This document shows, piece after piece, positions 6,977 through 13,734 of a DNA stretch of 16,849 nt (the first letter of the stretch is position 1; every line of letters begins with the position of its first letter). Location of the stretch: NCBI GenBank assembly GCA_019425105.1, contig JAHYYD010000009.1, forward strand, positions 1-16,849, given 5' to 3'. The position numbers were made by a program, and so were the translations under genes. The notes beneath the pieces are model-generated. The model saw only the letters and a program-made list of their open reading frames with translations, ran no database searches and was not told the origin of the DNA. The stretch is from Actinomycetota bacterium. GTDB lineage: Bacteria > Actinomycetota > Actinomycetes > Actinomycetales > Actinomycetaceae.

Positions 6977-6981
6977 ATGGG
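6971..6981 (+). repeat. CCACTTATGGG repeat, copy 2 (int start codon)
   Basis: This copy spans the ATG at 6977 and is preceded by GGG, giving GGGCCACTTATGGG. The 10-base core GGCCACTTAT recurs exactly at 8191-8200, after the int stop. Integrase genes often have arm-type binding sites overlapping their ends, allowing autoregulation. That role is inferred. Confidence 0.5.
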
Positions 6982-8173
6982 AAGGATCGCCCTCAAACCA
7001 GGCGAGCACATGGCAGCTCAGACGAAGCCGGAAAGGCAGGCTAACGGCTCCTACTTTGGGCGCTTCTCACTCAGGCTCATGGATGGTAAGACCGTCCGCC
7101 TGAAGGTAACAGCCCCAACAGTGGGGGAATGGCGCACGAAAGCCCTAGCAGTAGCTGAGGAAGCACTCCGAGCAGCGGGAACAGAAGGTTCGTGGAAGCC
7201 GACCTCACAGATGAGTGAGTACATCAAGAAAGTCTCAATCCCCGCCGTTAAAGCATCGCACCTTAGGGAACGCTCAAAAACCAAGTATGAACACCTCCTC
7301 GACATCCTTGGTGAGCACTTCAAGGGATACACAATTCACGATGCTGTGAGGTTCCGTCGATTGGAGGCGGTCTTGAAGGACATCGCAAGCGAGCATGGAG
7401 CTGAGTCTGGGCGCAATGCCCGCAATGTGCTGAGCAAGTGGGTGCTCCAACAGCTCATCCGCGACGAGGTCATCACAGGGAACCCTCTCGCAGGCATGGC
7501 AATCGACCTCGGAAACGTGAAGAAAACGGCAAAGCGTGAAGGTGGTAGGGGCCTTACCGATGCTGAGTATGAGCGTGCCATCGAGTACCTGCTCGCAATA
7601 GATGTAGAAGACGTAGCCGCACCGAGACGGGGACGCTTCACAATGGCAGACCGAGTAGAACACAGACGCACAACAGTCGAACTCACGCTGCTGCAAGCGG
7701 CAACAGGCTTCAGGATCGGGGAGGCCCTCAGTCTTCGTCTTGATGAGGTTGAAGATGATGGGGTGCGGATCAAGGTCACGGTGCCCGCTGAGCGCTCAAA
7801 AACCCACAGGGGAAGAACTGTGCCCGTGCTTGATGATCGGGTCGCTGAGCGGCTCAGGGAGCGCCTAGAGCGCCGCCAAGAGGGCACGCTCGTATTCCCT
7901 GCCCCGGCTGTCCCGGGTAGCAAATGGAATCAATCCAACGCGCAGAAAGCGGTGAAGAAGCTCCTTAGAGAAGTTGCTGACGCATGTTCAATCCCACTGC
8001 TTCATGAGGTCTCATCCCATGTCTGGCGCACAACGCTCAATACCCGAGCGATGAACGCGGGAATCCCAGCCGAAGTGAGAGCCGCATACTTTGGGCACGA
8101 CGCTGAGATCAACAAAACGGCTTACACCGATGTGCGTGACACTTCCAGTCTTGTTGAGGCTCTCGGACGGTAG
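6977..8173 (+). CDS. int: Tyrosine recombinase (phage-type integrase)
   Basis: The 398-residue integrase catalyses site-specific integration and excision. The N-terminal arm-binding region (about 20-65) contains a basic beta-rich segment, a SAM-like core-binding domain follows (about 75-180), and the catalytic domain spans about 190-390. The active-site set is complete: R246 in A-T-G-F-R-I-G-E, H348-V-W-R351, H374 in F-G-H-D, and the nucleophile Y383 in T-A-Y-T-D. The 6977 start is chosen for GGAAAGG at 6963-6969; an ATG at 7010 is also possible. The longer frame from 6824 adds 51 unlike residues. It points at the tRNA-derived attachment site 146 bp beyond its stop, as tRNA-targeting integrases usually do. 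Confidence 0.92.
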   Translation: MGRIALKPGEHMAAQTKPERQANGSYFGRFSLRLMDGKTVRLKVTAPTVGEWRTKALAVAEEALRAAGTEGSWKPTSQMSEYIKKVSIPAVKASHLRERSKTKYEHLLDILGEHFKGYTIHDAVRFRRLEAVLKDIASEHGAESGRNARNVLSKWVLQQLIRDEVITGNPLAGMAIDLGNVKKTAKREGGRGLTDAEYERAIEYLLAIDVEDVAAPRRGRFTMADRVEHRRTTVELTLLQAATGFRIGEALSLRLDEVEDDGVRIKVTVPAERSKTHRGRTVPVLDDRVAERLRERLERRQEGTLVFPAPAVPGSKWNQSNAQKAVKKLLREVADACSIPLLHEVSSHVWRTTLNTRAMNAGIPAEVRAAYFGHDAEINKTAYTDVRDTSSLVEALGR

Positions 8174-8176
8174 GAA

Positions 8177-8203
8177 GGGGCCATTTATGGGGCCACTTAT
8201 TCA
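8177..8203 (+). repeat. Tandem 12-bp repeats after int (candidate arm-type sites)
   Basis: GGGGCCATTTAT (8177-8188) and GGGGCCACTTAT (8189-8200) differ at one base and start 3 bp after the int stop. They match the repeat at the int start codon. Placement between int and the tRNA end, on the attachment-site side, suits Int arm binding. Confidence 0.55.
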
Positions 8204-8318
8204 GTGATACAGGTGTAGTACTGCGCGCATCTCTGGCAGGTATGACAGTGCTCTTTTTGGCTCTATACTTCAAGAAACTCGGATTCTGCCAACGGCAATG
8301 ACCTCAATGGGCGATTAC

Positions 8319-8356
8319 CCCGGAGGTCGCAGGTTCAAATCCTGTCCCCGCTACCA
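8319..8356 (+). pseudogene. 3' fragment of a tRNA gene, probably initiator tRNA-fMet; attachment site (attR)
   Basis: The sequence reads as the second half of a tRNA. It has a possible anticodon-stem 3' strand CCCGG (8319-8323), variable loop AGGTC, T-stem GCAGG, loop TTCAAAT, T-stem CCTGT, acceptor strand CCCCGCT, discriminator A and encoded CCA (8354-8356). No matching D-arm, anticodon loop or 5' acceptor strand (GCGGGG) precedes it, so the 5' half is missing. The T-arm and CCCCGCTACCA end match my memory of actinobacterial initiator tRNA, which has an unpaired 1-72 position. This is the scar expected when an element inserts into a tRNA 3' end and displaces the host half. The exact left limit of identity is unknown. 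Confidence 0.8.
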
Positions 8357-8361
8357 CCACA

Positions 8362-8391
8362 GACCCGGTCCCGTGAGGGGCCGGGTCTTTT
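8362..8391 (+). terminator. Intrinsic terminator of the original tRNA gene
   Basis: GACCCGG-TCCC (8362-8372) pairs with GGGG-CCGGGTC (8377-8387), apart from one T-G pair, around a GTGA loop, followed by TTTT. It lies 5 bp after the CCA, so it presumably terminated the intact tRNA gene before the element separated the two. Confidence 0.85.
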
Positions 8392-8423
8392 GCTTGTCAC
8401 CGGCATGTCAAAGGGTAAGCGCC

Positions 8424-8452
8424 TTGACTAATCCGCGTCTTGACGCGATAGT
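8424..8452 (+). promoter_or_regulatory. Likely sigma-70-type promoter for the LRV membrane protein
   Basis: TTGACT (8424-8429) and GATAGT (8447-8452) are separated by exactly 17 bp, upstream of the gene starting at 8504. The predicted transcript would start about 8459, giving a leader of about 45 nt that contains the AGAGGAA ribosome binding site. Confidence 0.6.
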
Positions 8453-8503
8453 ATTGGATGTTCGCCATCAGGAACTGCGCCTTCGGGTGCGAGAGGAATT
8501 GAG

Positions 8504-10279
8504 ATGAGCACTATTGATCTGTCGCAGCTCACCGCTGCAGACATGAGCAATCCGGCGCTGACAGCACAGGATCTCGCCGATATCACCGCCGCTCGTGCGG
8601 ATCTGCATCCGTATGTGGCGTCGCACCCGTCGCTGTACCCAGCGCTTGCCCAGTGGCTAGCCAACCGAGGTGTCGTTCCCGCGCAGCCCCCCGTGGCTCA
8701 GCCCGCTCCCGCATCTGCTCCCGTACAGCCGACTGACCCCTTCAGCCCCCAGGCCGGCGAGCCGACGGCACAAGCTGCGCCTGTTGCTGAGCCCGAACCG
8801 GTGCAGTCTGATGCGTGGGGTGCTCCGCAGGCCGAAGCTACTCCCGTGGTCGAGGAGGCTCAGCCGTCCGTTGAACCCGAGCCGGTCGTTGAACTCGAGC
8901 CGGTCGTTGAGCCTGTGCAGTCCGATGCGTGGGGTGCTCCTCAGGCCGAGGCCGCGCCCGTGGTTGAGGAGGCTCAGTCGGTCATTGAACCCGAGCCGGT
9001 CTCCGAGGAGCCCCAGGTGGCACCCGTGACGGAGACGCCCGTGGATGCGGCGTCTTCGATCTCGGACGAGGACCTCGAACGCACGATCGTTGAAGGATCC
9101 GGCGAGCGTTCCGCGGCCGAGACGGCCGCCGAAGAGAACGCCGCGTCGCAGGCTTTTGCCTACGGCCAGAATCCGGCCCAAGCTACCGGTTCTCAGCAGG
9201 GCTACGCCCAGCCGCAGTACGGCCAGCAGGCGGGCCAGCAGTCCCCGTACGCGGCTCAGAGCGGCCCCCAGGGGTATGCGCCGACCGGCCAGCAGTCCCC
9301 GTACGCGGCTCCGGGCGCTCAGCAGGGTGCTTCGACTGGACAGCAGTTTGAGGCTGCTGCACAGCAGTTCGGTGCGGCCGCGAACACGGCGTTCAACCAG
9401 TTCCAGAACGCTGTCGTCAACGAGACCGGCAAGGTGAAGGGCCGTTCCGTGCGCGCGACGTACGCGCTCATCGGTATGGCGGCGTCCTTCGTCCTGTCGA
9501 TCGTGTCGATGGTCCTGCCGTTCGCGTCGGTGTACGGCATTTCCTTCTCGATGTTCGGGGCGGGCGGTTACGCCTTCTTCCACATCTTCCTCATGCTGGT
9601 CGTCCTTGGCCTGGGAGCTGCCTACTGGTTCACGAATCAGAAGTGGGCGTTCCTGTCCTCGGGTATCGCCGCGATCGTGGTCGCCCTGCTGGGCGTGCTC
9701 CAGTTCCTGAGCATTCTCGGTGAAGCGACTCCCAGCATTGGCGGAATTCTCTTCTTCCTCTTCTCGATTTGCCTCGGTGTGTCCGGCGGCATCCTGCTCC
9801 TGGAGCTCAAGAACGGCAAGGTCGCGCCGGTGAATAACCCGAACGCTTTCGGTGGCGCTTTCACCGGGGCACCCATGAACCAGCCTGGCCAGCAGCAGTA
9901 CGGTCAGCAGGGTCAGCAGGGCGGCTTCCAGGCTCCGCAGGGTAACCAGCAGGGACAGCAGCAGTACGGCCAGCAGGGCCAGCAGGCCGGTTACCCGGGT
10001 GCTCAGCAGCAGGGTGGCTTCCAGGCTCCGCAGGCCACGCAGGGTCAGTACGCTCAGCAGCAGTATGGCCAGCAGGGCCAGCAGTATGGTCAGCAGGGCG
10101 GTTACCCGGGTGCTCAGCAGCAGGGTGGTTTCCAGGCTCCCCAGGCGGCGCAGGGTCAGTACGGCCAGCAGCAGTACGGTCAGCAGCAGTACGGCCAGAA
10201 CCAGTACGGTCAGCAGGGCTACAACAACCAGGGTCAGCAGGGCGATAAGCCCTACAACCCCTTCGGGACGCGTTCCTGA
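8504..10279 (+). CDS. Variant leucine-rich-repeat protein with four membrane segments and a Gln/Gly/Tyr-rich tail
   Basis: The 591-residue protein starts after AGAGGAATTGAG. Residues about 8-56 form a short helical domain (A-Q-D-L-A-D-I-T-A-A-R-A-D-L-H-P, then Y-P-A-L-A-Q-W-L) like the variant leucine-rich repeat (LRV) domain common in Actinomyces and bifidobacteria. Residues 57-200 are Pro/Glu/Val-rich with an imperfect 22-residue duplication. Residues 215-300 are Gln/Ala/Tyr-rich. Four hydrophobic segments follow (about 319-341, 354-376, 381-405, 411-435). The tail (456-591) is nearly all Gln, Gly, Tyr and Ala and prion-like in composition. Even repeat and strand composition make the long opposite-strand frame a shadow. 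Function is unknown; a role in envelope organisation or protein assembly is only a guess. It forms a single-gene unit ending at a strong hairpin. Confidence 0.85.
   Translation: MSTIDLSQLTAADMSNPALTAQDLADITAARADLHPYVASHPSLYPALAQWLANRGVVPAQPPVAQPAPASAPVQPTDPFSPQAGEPTAQAAPVAEPEPVQSDAWGAPQAEATPVVEEAQPSVEPEPVVELEPVVEPVQSDAWGAPQAEAAPVVEEAQSVIEPEPVSEEPQVAPVTETPVDAASSISDEDLERTIVEGSGERSAAETAAEENAASQAFAYGQNPAQATGSQQGYAQPQYGQQAGQQSPYAAQSGPQGYAPTGQQSPYAAPGAQQGASTGQQFEAAAQQFGAAANTAFNQFQNAVVNETGKVKGRSVRATYALIGMAASFVLSIVSMVLPFASVYGISFSMFGAGGYAFFHIFLMLVVLGLGAAYWFTNQKWAFLSSGIAAIVVALLGVLQFLSILGEATPSIGGILFFLFSICLGVSGGILLLELKNGKVAPVNNPNAFGGAFTGAPMNQPGQQQYGQQGQQGGFQAPQGNQQGQQQYGQQGQQAGYPGAQQQGGFQAPQATQGQYAQQQYGQQGQQYGQQGGYPGAQQQGGFQAPQAAQGQYGQQQYGQQQYGQNQYGQQGYNNQGQQGDKPYNPFGTRS
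8798..8977 (+). repeat. Duplicated coding segment (22 residues) in the Pro/Glu-rich region
   Basis: Residues 99-120 and 137-158 of the membrane protein both read P-V-Q-S-D-A-W-G-A-P-Q-A-E-A-x-P-V-V-E-E-A-Q, at 8798-8863 and 8912-8977. DNA identity is high but not complete, so the duplication is not very recent. Confidence 0.8.
9989..10146 (+). repeat. 111-bp period repeat in the Gln-rich tail
   Basis: A unit beginning GGTTACCCGGGTGCTCAGCA at 9989 recurs at 10100, a 37-residue period encoding Y-P-G-A-Q-Q-Q-G-G-F-Q-A-P-Q. Numerous shorter CAGCAGTACGG/GGTCAGCAGGG units surround it. Slippage could change tail length between strains. Confidence 0.75.
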
Positions 10280-10297
10280 CGCGCTCGGAGAATGTAA

Positions 10298-10333
10298 CGG
10301 GAGGGCCCGCGGCAAGCGCCGCGGGCCCTCCCG
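10298..10333. terminator. Bidirectional hairpin terminator between the LRV protein and mgtC-like genes
   Basis: A perfect 15-bp GC-rich stem (10298-10312 with 10319-10333), extendable by one C-G pair around an AAGC loop, lies between two convergent genes. It lacks a good T-run, as is common in high-GC bacteria. Confidence 0.75.
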
Positions 10334-10352
10334 TATGTGTGATGTGGGACGT

Positions 10353-11045
10353 TTACTCGTCGTCGTCTTCGCTGATGTCGACGCCCGCGACGCCGTCGAG
10401 GTCGGCGAGCGTGGTCACGAGGAGAGACCGCGAGAGGTCTTGGCGCGTCGTCGCCGTGAATCGAGCGGTAGTAGCGCGCTCAGACGAATCCGTGCGGGTC
10501 GATACGCCTGAGACGTTCCAGCCGAGGGAAGAGACCTGTCCCAGCAACGTCGAGAGTACCCCGTGGCCTGGCGTGTAGTGGATGGTGAGCGTGACCTTGT
10601 GCCCGTGGGTGCGCATGAGGATGAACTGGACGAGCGGGGTCAGCAGGGCGATGACGATGAAGTGCAGGACGGTTCCCGCGAGGGCAAGCCACCACAGTCC
10701 GGCACCGCAGGCCATGCCGATAGCGGCGGTCTCCCAGATCGTCGCAGCGGTCGTGAGGCCTCGGATTGCCCCGTGCCGGGTGAGGATGATGCCCGCGCCG
10801 AGGAAGCCGATGCCCGACACGATCTGTGAGGCGACGCGCGAAGGGTCGTAGCGGGTGATCCCGTCGACGAGGATGTCTGAGAAGCCGTACTTGGAGATGA
10901 GCATCATGAGGCAGGCGGTGAGGCCGACGATGGCCTGGGTGCGGATGCCTGCGCTCTTGCCTCGGATCTGCCGTTCGAGGCCGATGGATGCGGAGAGGAC
11001 GAGGGCGAGGAGCATCCAGCCGATGCTCATGAGGGACTGTGTCAT
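10353..11045 (-). CDS. MgtC/SapB family membrane protein
   Basis: The 230-residue protein has the MgtC signatures in order: S-I-G-L-E-R-Q-I-R-G-K-S-A-G-I-R-T (about 20-36), I-V-S-G-I-G-F-L-G-A-G-I-I (about 75-87), and G-L-T-T-A-A-T-I-W with A-A-I-G-M-A-C-G-A-G (about 95-116). About five hydrophobic segments cover residues 1-145. The soluble C-terminal part (about 148-225) resembles the ACT-like domain of longer MgtC proteins. Family members are linked to growth in low magnesium, acid tolerance and survival in host cells, acting by modulating other membrane proteins rather than by proven magnesium transport. AGGAGA precedes the start by 5 bases. It is divergent from the lysP-like gene. Confidence 0.9.
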   Translation of the reverse strand: MTQSLMSIGWMLLALVLSASIGLERQIRGKSAGIRTQAIVGLTACLMMLISKYGFSDILVDGITRYDPSRVASQIVSGIGFLGAGIILTRHGAIRGLTTAATIWETAAIGMACGAGLWWLALAGTVLHFIVIALLTPLVQFILMRTHGHKVTLTIHYTPGHGVLSTLLGQVSSLGWNVSGVSTRTDSSERATTARFTATTRQDLSRSLLVTTLADLDGVAGVDISEDDDE

Positions 11046-11197
11046 AGGTATCTCCTGCGGTGGCGTGGGTGGGTTTAGTGTAACCGCCTCGTGTGTGTGA
11101 GGCGCGTGAGGGGTGACGAGGCGGTGGCGGGGAAGGGGGTGTCAAGAGCGGAACTCAGCCCCGACCTCGTTAAAGAATGAGAAAAGAATCTACCAAG

Positions 11198-11226
11198 TTC
11201 GACACAAGCATTTGTGGGGCTAAGAT
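11198..11226 (+). promoter_or_regulatory. Likely promoter of the lysine permease with an internal dyad
   Basis: TTCGAC (11198-11203) and TAAGAT (11221-11226) are 17 bp apart. The spacer contains the inverted repeat CACAA-GCAT-TTGTG (11203-11216), placed where a repressor would block polymerase. The start codon at 11261 then has a leader of about 28 nt with GAGGAA. Confidence 0.55.
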
Positions 11227-11260
11227 GGGACTCGACGATCGACAGATGAGGAACCCAGTC

Positions 11261-12763
11261 ATGGAAACCCCCACTCCCGACGACATCGCCACCGATGTAC
11301 AGGAGCGCTCCAATACCGCGCTGAAGCGCGGCCTGGCGTCGCGCCATATGCAGATGATCGCCATCGGCGGAGCGATCGGCACGGGCCTGTTCCTGGCCTC
11401 CGGTAGGACGGTCTCGAACGCCGGTCCGGGCGGTGCTCTCCTCGCCTACGCGGCGATCGGCCTCATGGTGCTGCTCCTCATGCAGTCCCTGGGCGAGATG
11501 AGCGCGCACCAGCCAGTCGCGGGCTCCTTCCAGACGTTCGCCACGAAGTTCGTCTCCCCGTCCTTCGGTTTCGCGATGGGGTGGAACTACTGGTTCAACT
11601 GGGCGGTCACGGTGGCCGCGGACCTCGTGGCATCGGGACTGGTCATGGCCTATTGGTTCCCCTCTGTGCCCTCGTGGTTATGGGCGGTGGGCTTCCTCAT
11701 CATCGTCGTCGGGCTCAACGCGCTCTCGGCGAGAGTCTACGGCGAGGCCGAATTCTGGCTGGCCGCAATCAAGGTCGTTATCGTCATCATCTTTGTCCTG
11801 TCGGGCGTCTTTATGATCGCCGGCGTGATGGGCGACAACTCTCCGGGCCTGTCGAACTGGACGACCGGGGATGCACCTTTCCACAACGGTTTCGTCGGCG
11901 TCATCGCGGTCTTCATGATCGCGGGCTTCTCCTTCCAGGGCACCGAGCTGGTGGGCGTGGCCGCGGGCGAGTCCGAGAACCCGCGCAGGGATGTGCCGCG
12001 CTCGATCCGCACGGTCTTTTGGCGCATCATGTTCTTCTACATCGGCGCGATTGCGGTCATCGGCACGCTGTTGCCGTACACGGATCCGAGCCTGCTGAGC
12101 GCGGCGGATGATTCGGCGAACAACGTCGCCCAGTCGCCGTTCACGCTGGTGTTTGCGCGCATGGGGATCGGTGCGGCGGCCGCCGTCATGAACGCGGTCA
12201 TCCTGACGTCGATTCTGTCGGCCGGTAACTCGGGCCTCTACGCGGCCTCGCGCATGCTGCACTCGATGGCCCTCAAACACCAGGCTCCCGCGATTTTCGC
12301 ACGCGTGACGAAGGGCGGTGTGCCGGGCTACGCGATGGCGGTGACCACGGTGATGGCCGCGTGCGGCTTCCTGACGCAGCTGGTCTTCAACGACGCGTAC
12401 ATCTGGCTGGTGAACATCGTCGGTATTTCCGGCATCATCATGTGGCTGGGCATCGCGGTCAGTCATATTCGCTTCCGTCGCGCCTACCTGCTGCAGGGGT
12501 ATCGCCTCGAGGACTTGCCGTATCGATCGCCGTTCTTCCCGGCCGGTCCCATCATCGCTTTCGTCATGTGCCTGGTCGTCATGGCCGGCCAGAACTATGA
12601 AGCAGTGCTTCACGGCCAGGTGTGGGAGGTTGCCTCCTCCTATATCGGCCTGCCGCTGTTCGGCGTGGTCTGGTTGGGCTACCACGTGGCCCGCAAGGAT
12701 CGGGTGGTGCCGCTGGCTGAGATGGACGTGGCCCCCGTGGAGATCGAGCCTGTCGCTCGATAA
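11261..12763 (+). CDS. lysP: Lysine-specific permease-like amino acid transporter (APC superfamily, AAT family)
   Basis: The 500-residue, roughly 12-segment membrane protein matches my recollection of LysP almost along its full length. It has M-I-A-I-G-G-A-I-G-T-G-L-F in TM1, G-F-A-M-G-W-N-Y-W-F-N-W-A in TM3, the F-S-F-Q-G-T-E-L-V-G-V-A-A-G-E-S-E segment, and the late motif D-L-P-Y-R-S-x-F-F-P. Such permeases import basic amino acids with protons. The start at 11261 is chosen because AGGAA lies 7 bases upstream and a promoter ends at 11226. Upstream in-frame ATGs (11177, 11225, 11246) fall in or just after that promoter. No lysine riboswitch is apparent in the short leader. Substrate is inferred from overall similarity. 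Confidence 0.9.
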   Translation: METPTPDDIATDVQERSNTALKRGLASRHMQMIAIGGAIGTGLFLASGRTVSNAGPGGALLAYAAIGLMVLLLMQSLGEMSAHQPVAGSFQTFATKFVSPSFGFAMGWNYWFNWAVTVAADLVASGLVMAYWFPSVPSWLWAVGFLIIVVGLNALSARVYGEAEFWLAAIKVVIVIIFVLSGVFMIAGVMGDNSPGLSNWTTGDAPFHNGFVGVIAVFMIAGFSFQGTELVGVAAGESENPRRDVPRSIRTVFWRIMFFYIGAIAVIGTLLPYTDPSLLSAADDSANNVAQSPFTLVFARMGIGAAAAVMNAVILTSILSAGNSGLYAASRMLHSMALKHQAPAIFARVTKGGVPGYAMAVTTVMAACGFLTQLVFNDAYIWLVNIVGISGIIMWLGIAVSHIRFRRAYLLQGYRLEDLPYRSPFFPAGPIIAFVMCLVVMAGQNYEAVLHGQVWEVASSYIGLPLFGVVWLGYHVARKDRVVPLAEMDVAPVEIEPVAR

Positions 12764-12865
12764 CGGGGACGAGGCCGGGGCGCGGCGGGTGGTTCGCTCG
12801 AGTGCGCCGCTTGTCACCCCTGGGCGCTGCCCGGCGTGGCGGTGCGTGAGCTGTGCGTGGCTCCA

Positions 12866-12871
12866 TAGGAT
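12866..12871 (+). promoter_or_regulatory. Possible -10 element for a leaderless lipoprotein transcript
   Basis: TAGGAT lies 6 bp before the ATG at 12878, so transcription could start at or within a base or two of the ATG. Leaderless mRNAs are common in Actinobacteria. The same bases (AGGA, 7 nt upstream) could instead act as a weak ribosome binding site. No convincing -35 hexamer is visible. Confidence 0.4.
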
Positions 12872-12877
12872 GGGCGC

Positions 12878-13510
12878 ATGATCAACACGCGACGCATTCT
12901 TGCCGTGACCTCCCTGTCGGCTATCGCCCTGGGGCTTGCCGCCTGTTCCCCGAAGGGTGCTACTCCCGAGCAGGGGTCCACGACCTCGTCCGCATCCCCG
13001 AGTGCCTCGGCCTCCCAGAGCGGTATGCCCGCACAGAGCGGCGCGAGCCCGCAGAGCGGCGTGCCCAACGAGGGTAACCAGGCCCCCGAGGTGAATGTTG
13101 CCGACAACGATCAGCGCTGCGACCTGTCGAACCTGCAGCCCGCGATTGATAGCACGCAGGAGGCGGGCGGCACGACCTACGTGTCCCTGGGATTCACGAA
13201 CGAGGGTCCCTCGTGCTGGATTGACGGCTTCCCGCAGGTTGTTTTCTCCAGCGGCGGCTCGGTGCTCTCGACCGCCGTTCGCGAGGGCGAAGACCCTGGC
13301 AATGTGTACACGATCGCTCAGGGTGGGCGCGTGGGAGTGACTCTGACGGCCGAGTCGACGGACGGCGTCGACGGCTGCAGCCCCGCTGATTCGGAGCTGG
13401 TCGATATCATGTCCGAGGCCGGCAGCGGCGCGACGAGCCTGCAGCTGACCCTGCGCGTGTGCCAGGAGATCCCCTCGGTGTCGGTGAGCCCCTTCGAGCC
13501 GCTGTCCTGA
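12878..13510 (+). CDS. Secreted lipoprotein, DUF4232-like
   Basis: The 210-residue protein begins with a lipoprotein signal: basic I-N-T-R-R, a hydrophobic stretch, and the lipobox L-A-A-C with lipidated C23. A Ser/Pro/Gln-rich spacer with repeated Q-S-G units (about 30-68) follows, then a C-terminal domain starting near R-C-D-L (about 81-205) with four cysteines. Its pattern (C-W-I-D-G-F-P-Q-V, then V-T-L-T-A-E-S) matches the DUF4232 domain of actinobacterial lipoproteins, thought to be a surface beta-sandwich of unknown function. The mature protein would sit on the outer face of the cytoplasmic membrane. It forms a separate unit ending at a hairpin. Confidence 0.85.
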   Translation: MINTRRILAVTSLSAIALGLAACSPKGATPEQGSTTSSASPSASASQSGMPAQSGASPQSGVPNEGNQAPEVNVADNDQRCDLSNLQPAIDSTQEAGGTTYVSLGFTNEGPSCWIDGFPQVVFSSGGSVLSTAVREGEDPGNVYTIAQGGRVGVTLTAESTDGVDGCSPADSELVDIMSEAGSGATSLQLTLRVCQEIPSVSVSPFEPLS

Positions 13511-13515
13511 GTGTG

Positions 13516-13554
13516 TGCTGCTGCCGGATGCGCGTCGGGTGTCCGGCAGCAGCA
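13516..13554 (+). terminator. Hairpin terminator after the lipoprotein gene
   Basis: TGCTGCTGCCGGA (13516-13528) is exactly complementary to TCCGGCAGCAGCA (13542-13554). It begins 6 bp after the stop codon. No T-run follows. Confidence 0.7.
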
Positions 13555-13618
13555 TATGTGGGTGCGCGGCTACATGGAAATAGGTGATTGGGCGCACTCC
13601 TGATACGCTGGGTCTGCT

Positions 13619-13640
13619 AGAAGAAGGAGCTCCTCTTTCT
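13619..13640. promoter_or_regulatory. Imperfect palindrome upstream of the small unknown gene
   Basis: AGAAGAAGGAG followed by CTCCTCTTTCT forms an 11-bp dyad with 9 of 11 positions symmetric. It lies about 95 bp before the start at 13735 in a 224-bp gap. A regulator site is possible. I see no clear -35/-10 pair in this gap. Confidence 0.3.
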
Positions 13641-13734
13641 CGTCATATCGAAGCGAGTGTGTATGTCCTTCTTCGCCGGTCGACGCGTGACCCGTGCGCC
13701 GACTGCGCCAATAGAGATCCTGAAGGAGACACTC

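Larger units (their letters stand above)
1..8356. mobile_element. Right part of a pipolin-like integrated mobilizable element (left end outside window)
   Basis: The stretch carries, as one block, an iteron region, ardA, relaxase and MobC-like genes, a family B DNA polymerase, an excisionase and a tyrosine integrase. It ends in the 3' part of a tRNA gene just beyond the integrase, the usual attachment arrangement for tyrosine-integrase elements. Base composition is more mixed and AT-richer than in the GC-rich genes right of 8400. No second copy of the tRNA end is seen near position 1, so the left boundary and the rebuilt tRNA must lie further left. No type IV secretion or coupling-protein gene is visible, so it would be mobilizable rather than self-conjugative unless these are outside. 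Pipolins (elements with a primer-independent PolB and tRNA integration) are the closest known class. That assignment is inference from gene content. Confidence 0.8.

Noticed and set aside
8260..8356. Complete functional tRNA gene
   Set aside because: The T-arm, acceptor 3' strand and CCA are present, but no D-arm, no anticodon loop with U33 and no matching 5' acceptor strand occur before them.
8298..8507. Short plus-strand frame across the tRNA fragment and terminator
   Set aside because: It translates through tRNA and terminator sequence and overlaps the promoter of the next gene. It has no protein features.
8657..10315. Long minus-strand open frame of 552 residues opposite the LRV membrane protein
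   Set aside because: Its Leu/Arg/Val-rich monotony is the antisense of Gln, Gly and Pro codon repeats. The plus-strand frame has a promoter, ribosome binding site, domain structure and terminator.
11678..13597. Minus-strand open frame of 639 residues opposite the permease and lipoprotein
   Set aside because: It runs antisense across two clearly real genes and their gap and is rich in His, Arg and Asp, the usual antisense composition in high-GC DNA. It has no recognisable motifs.
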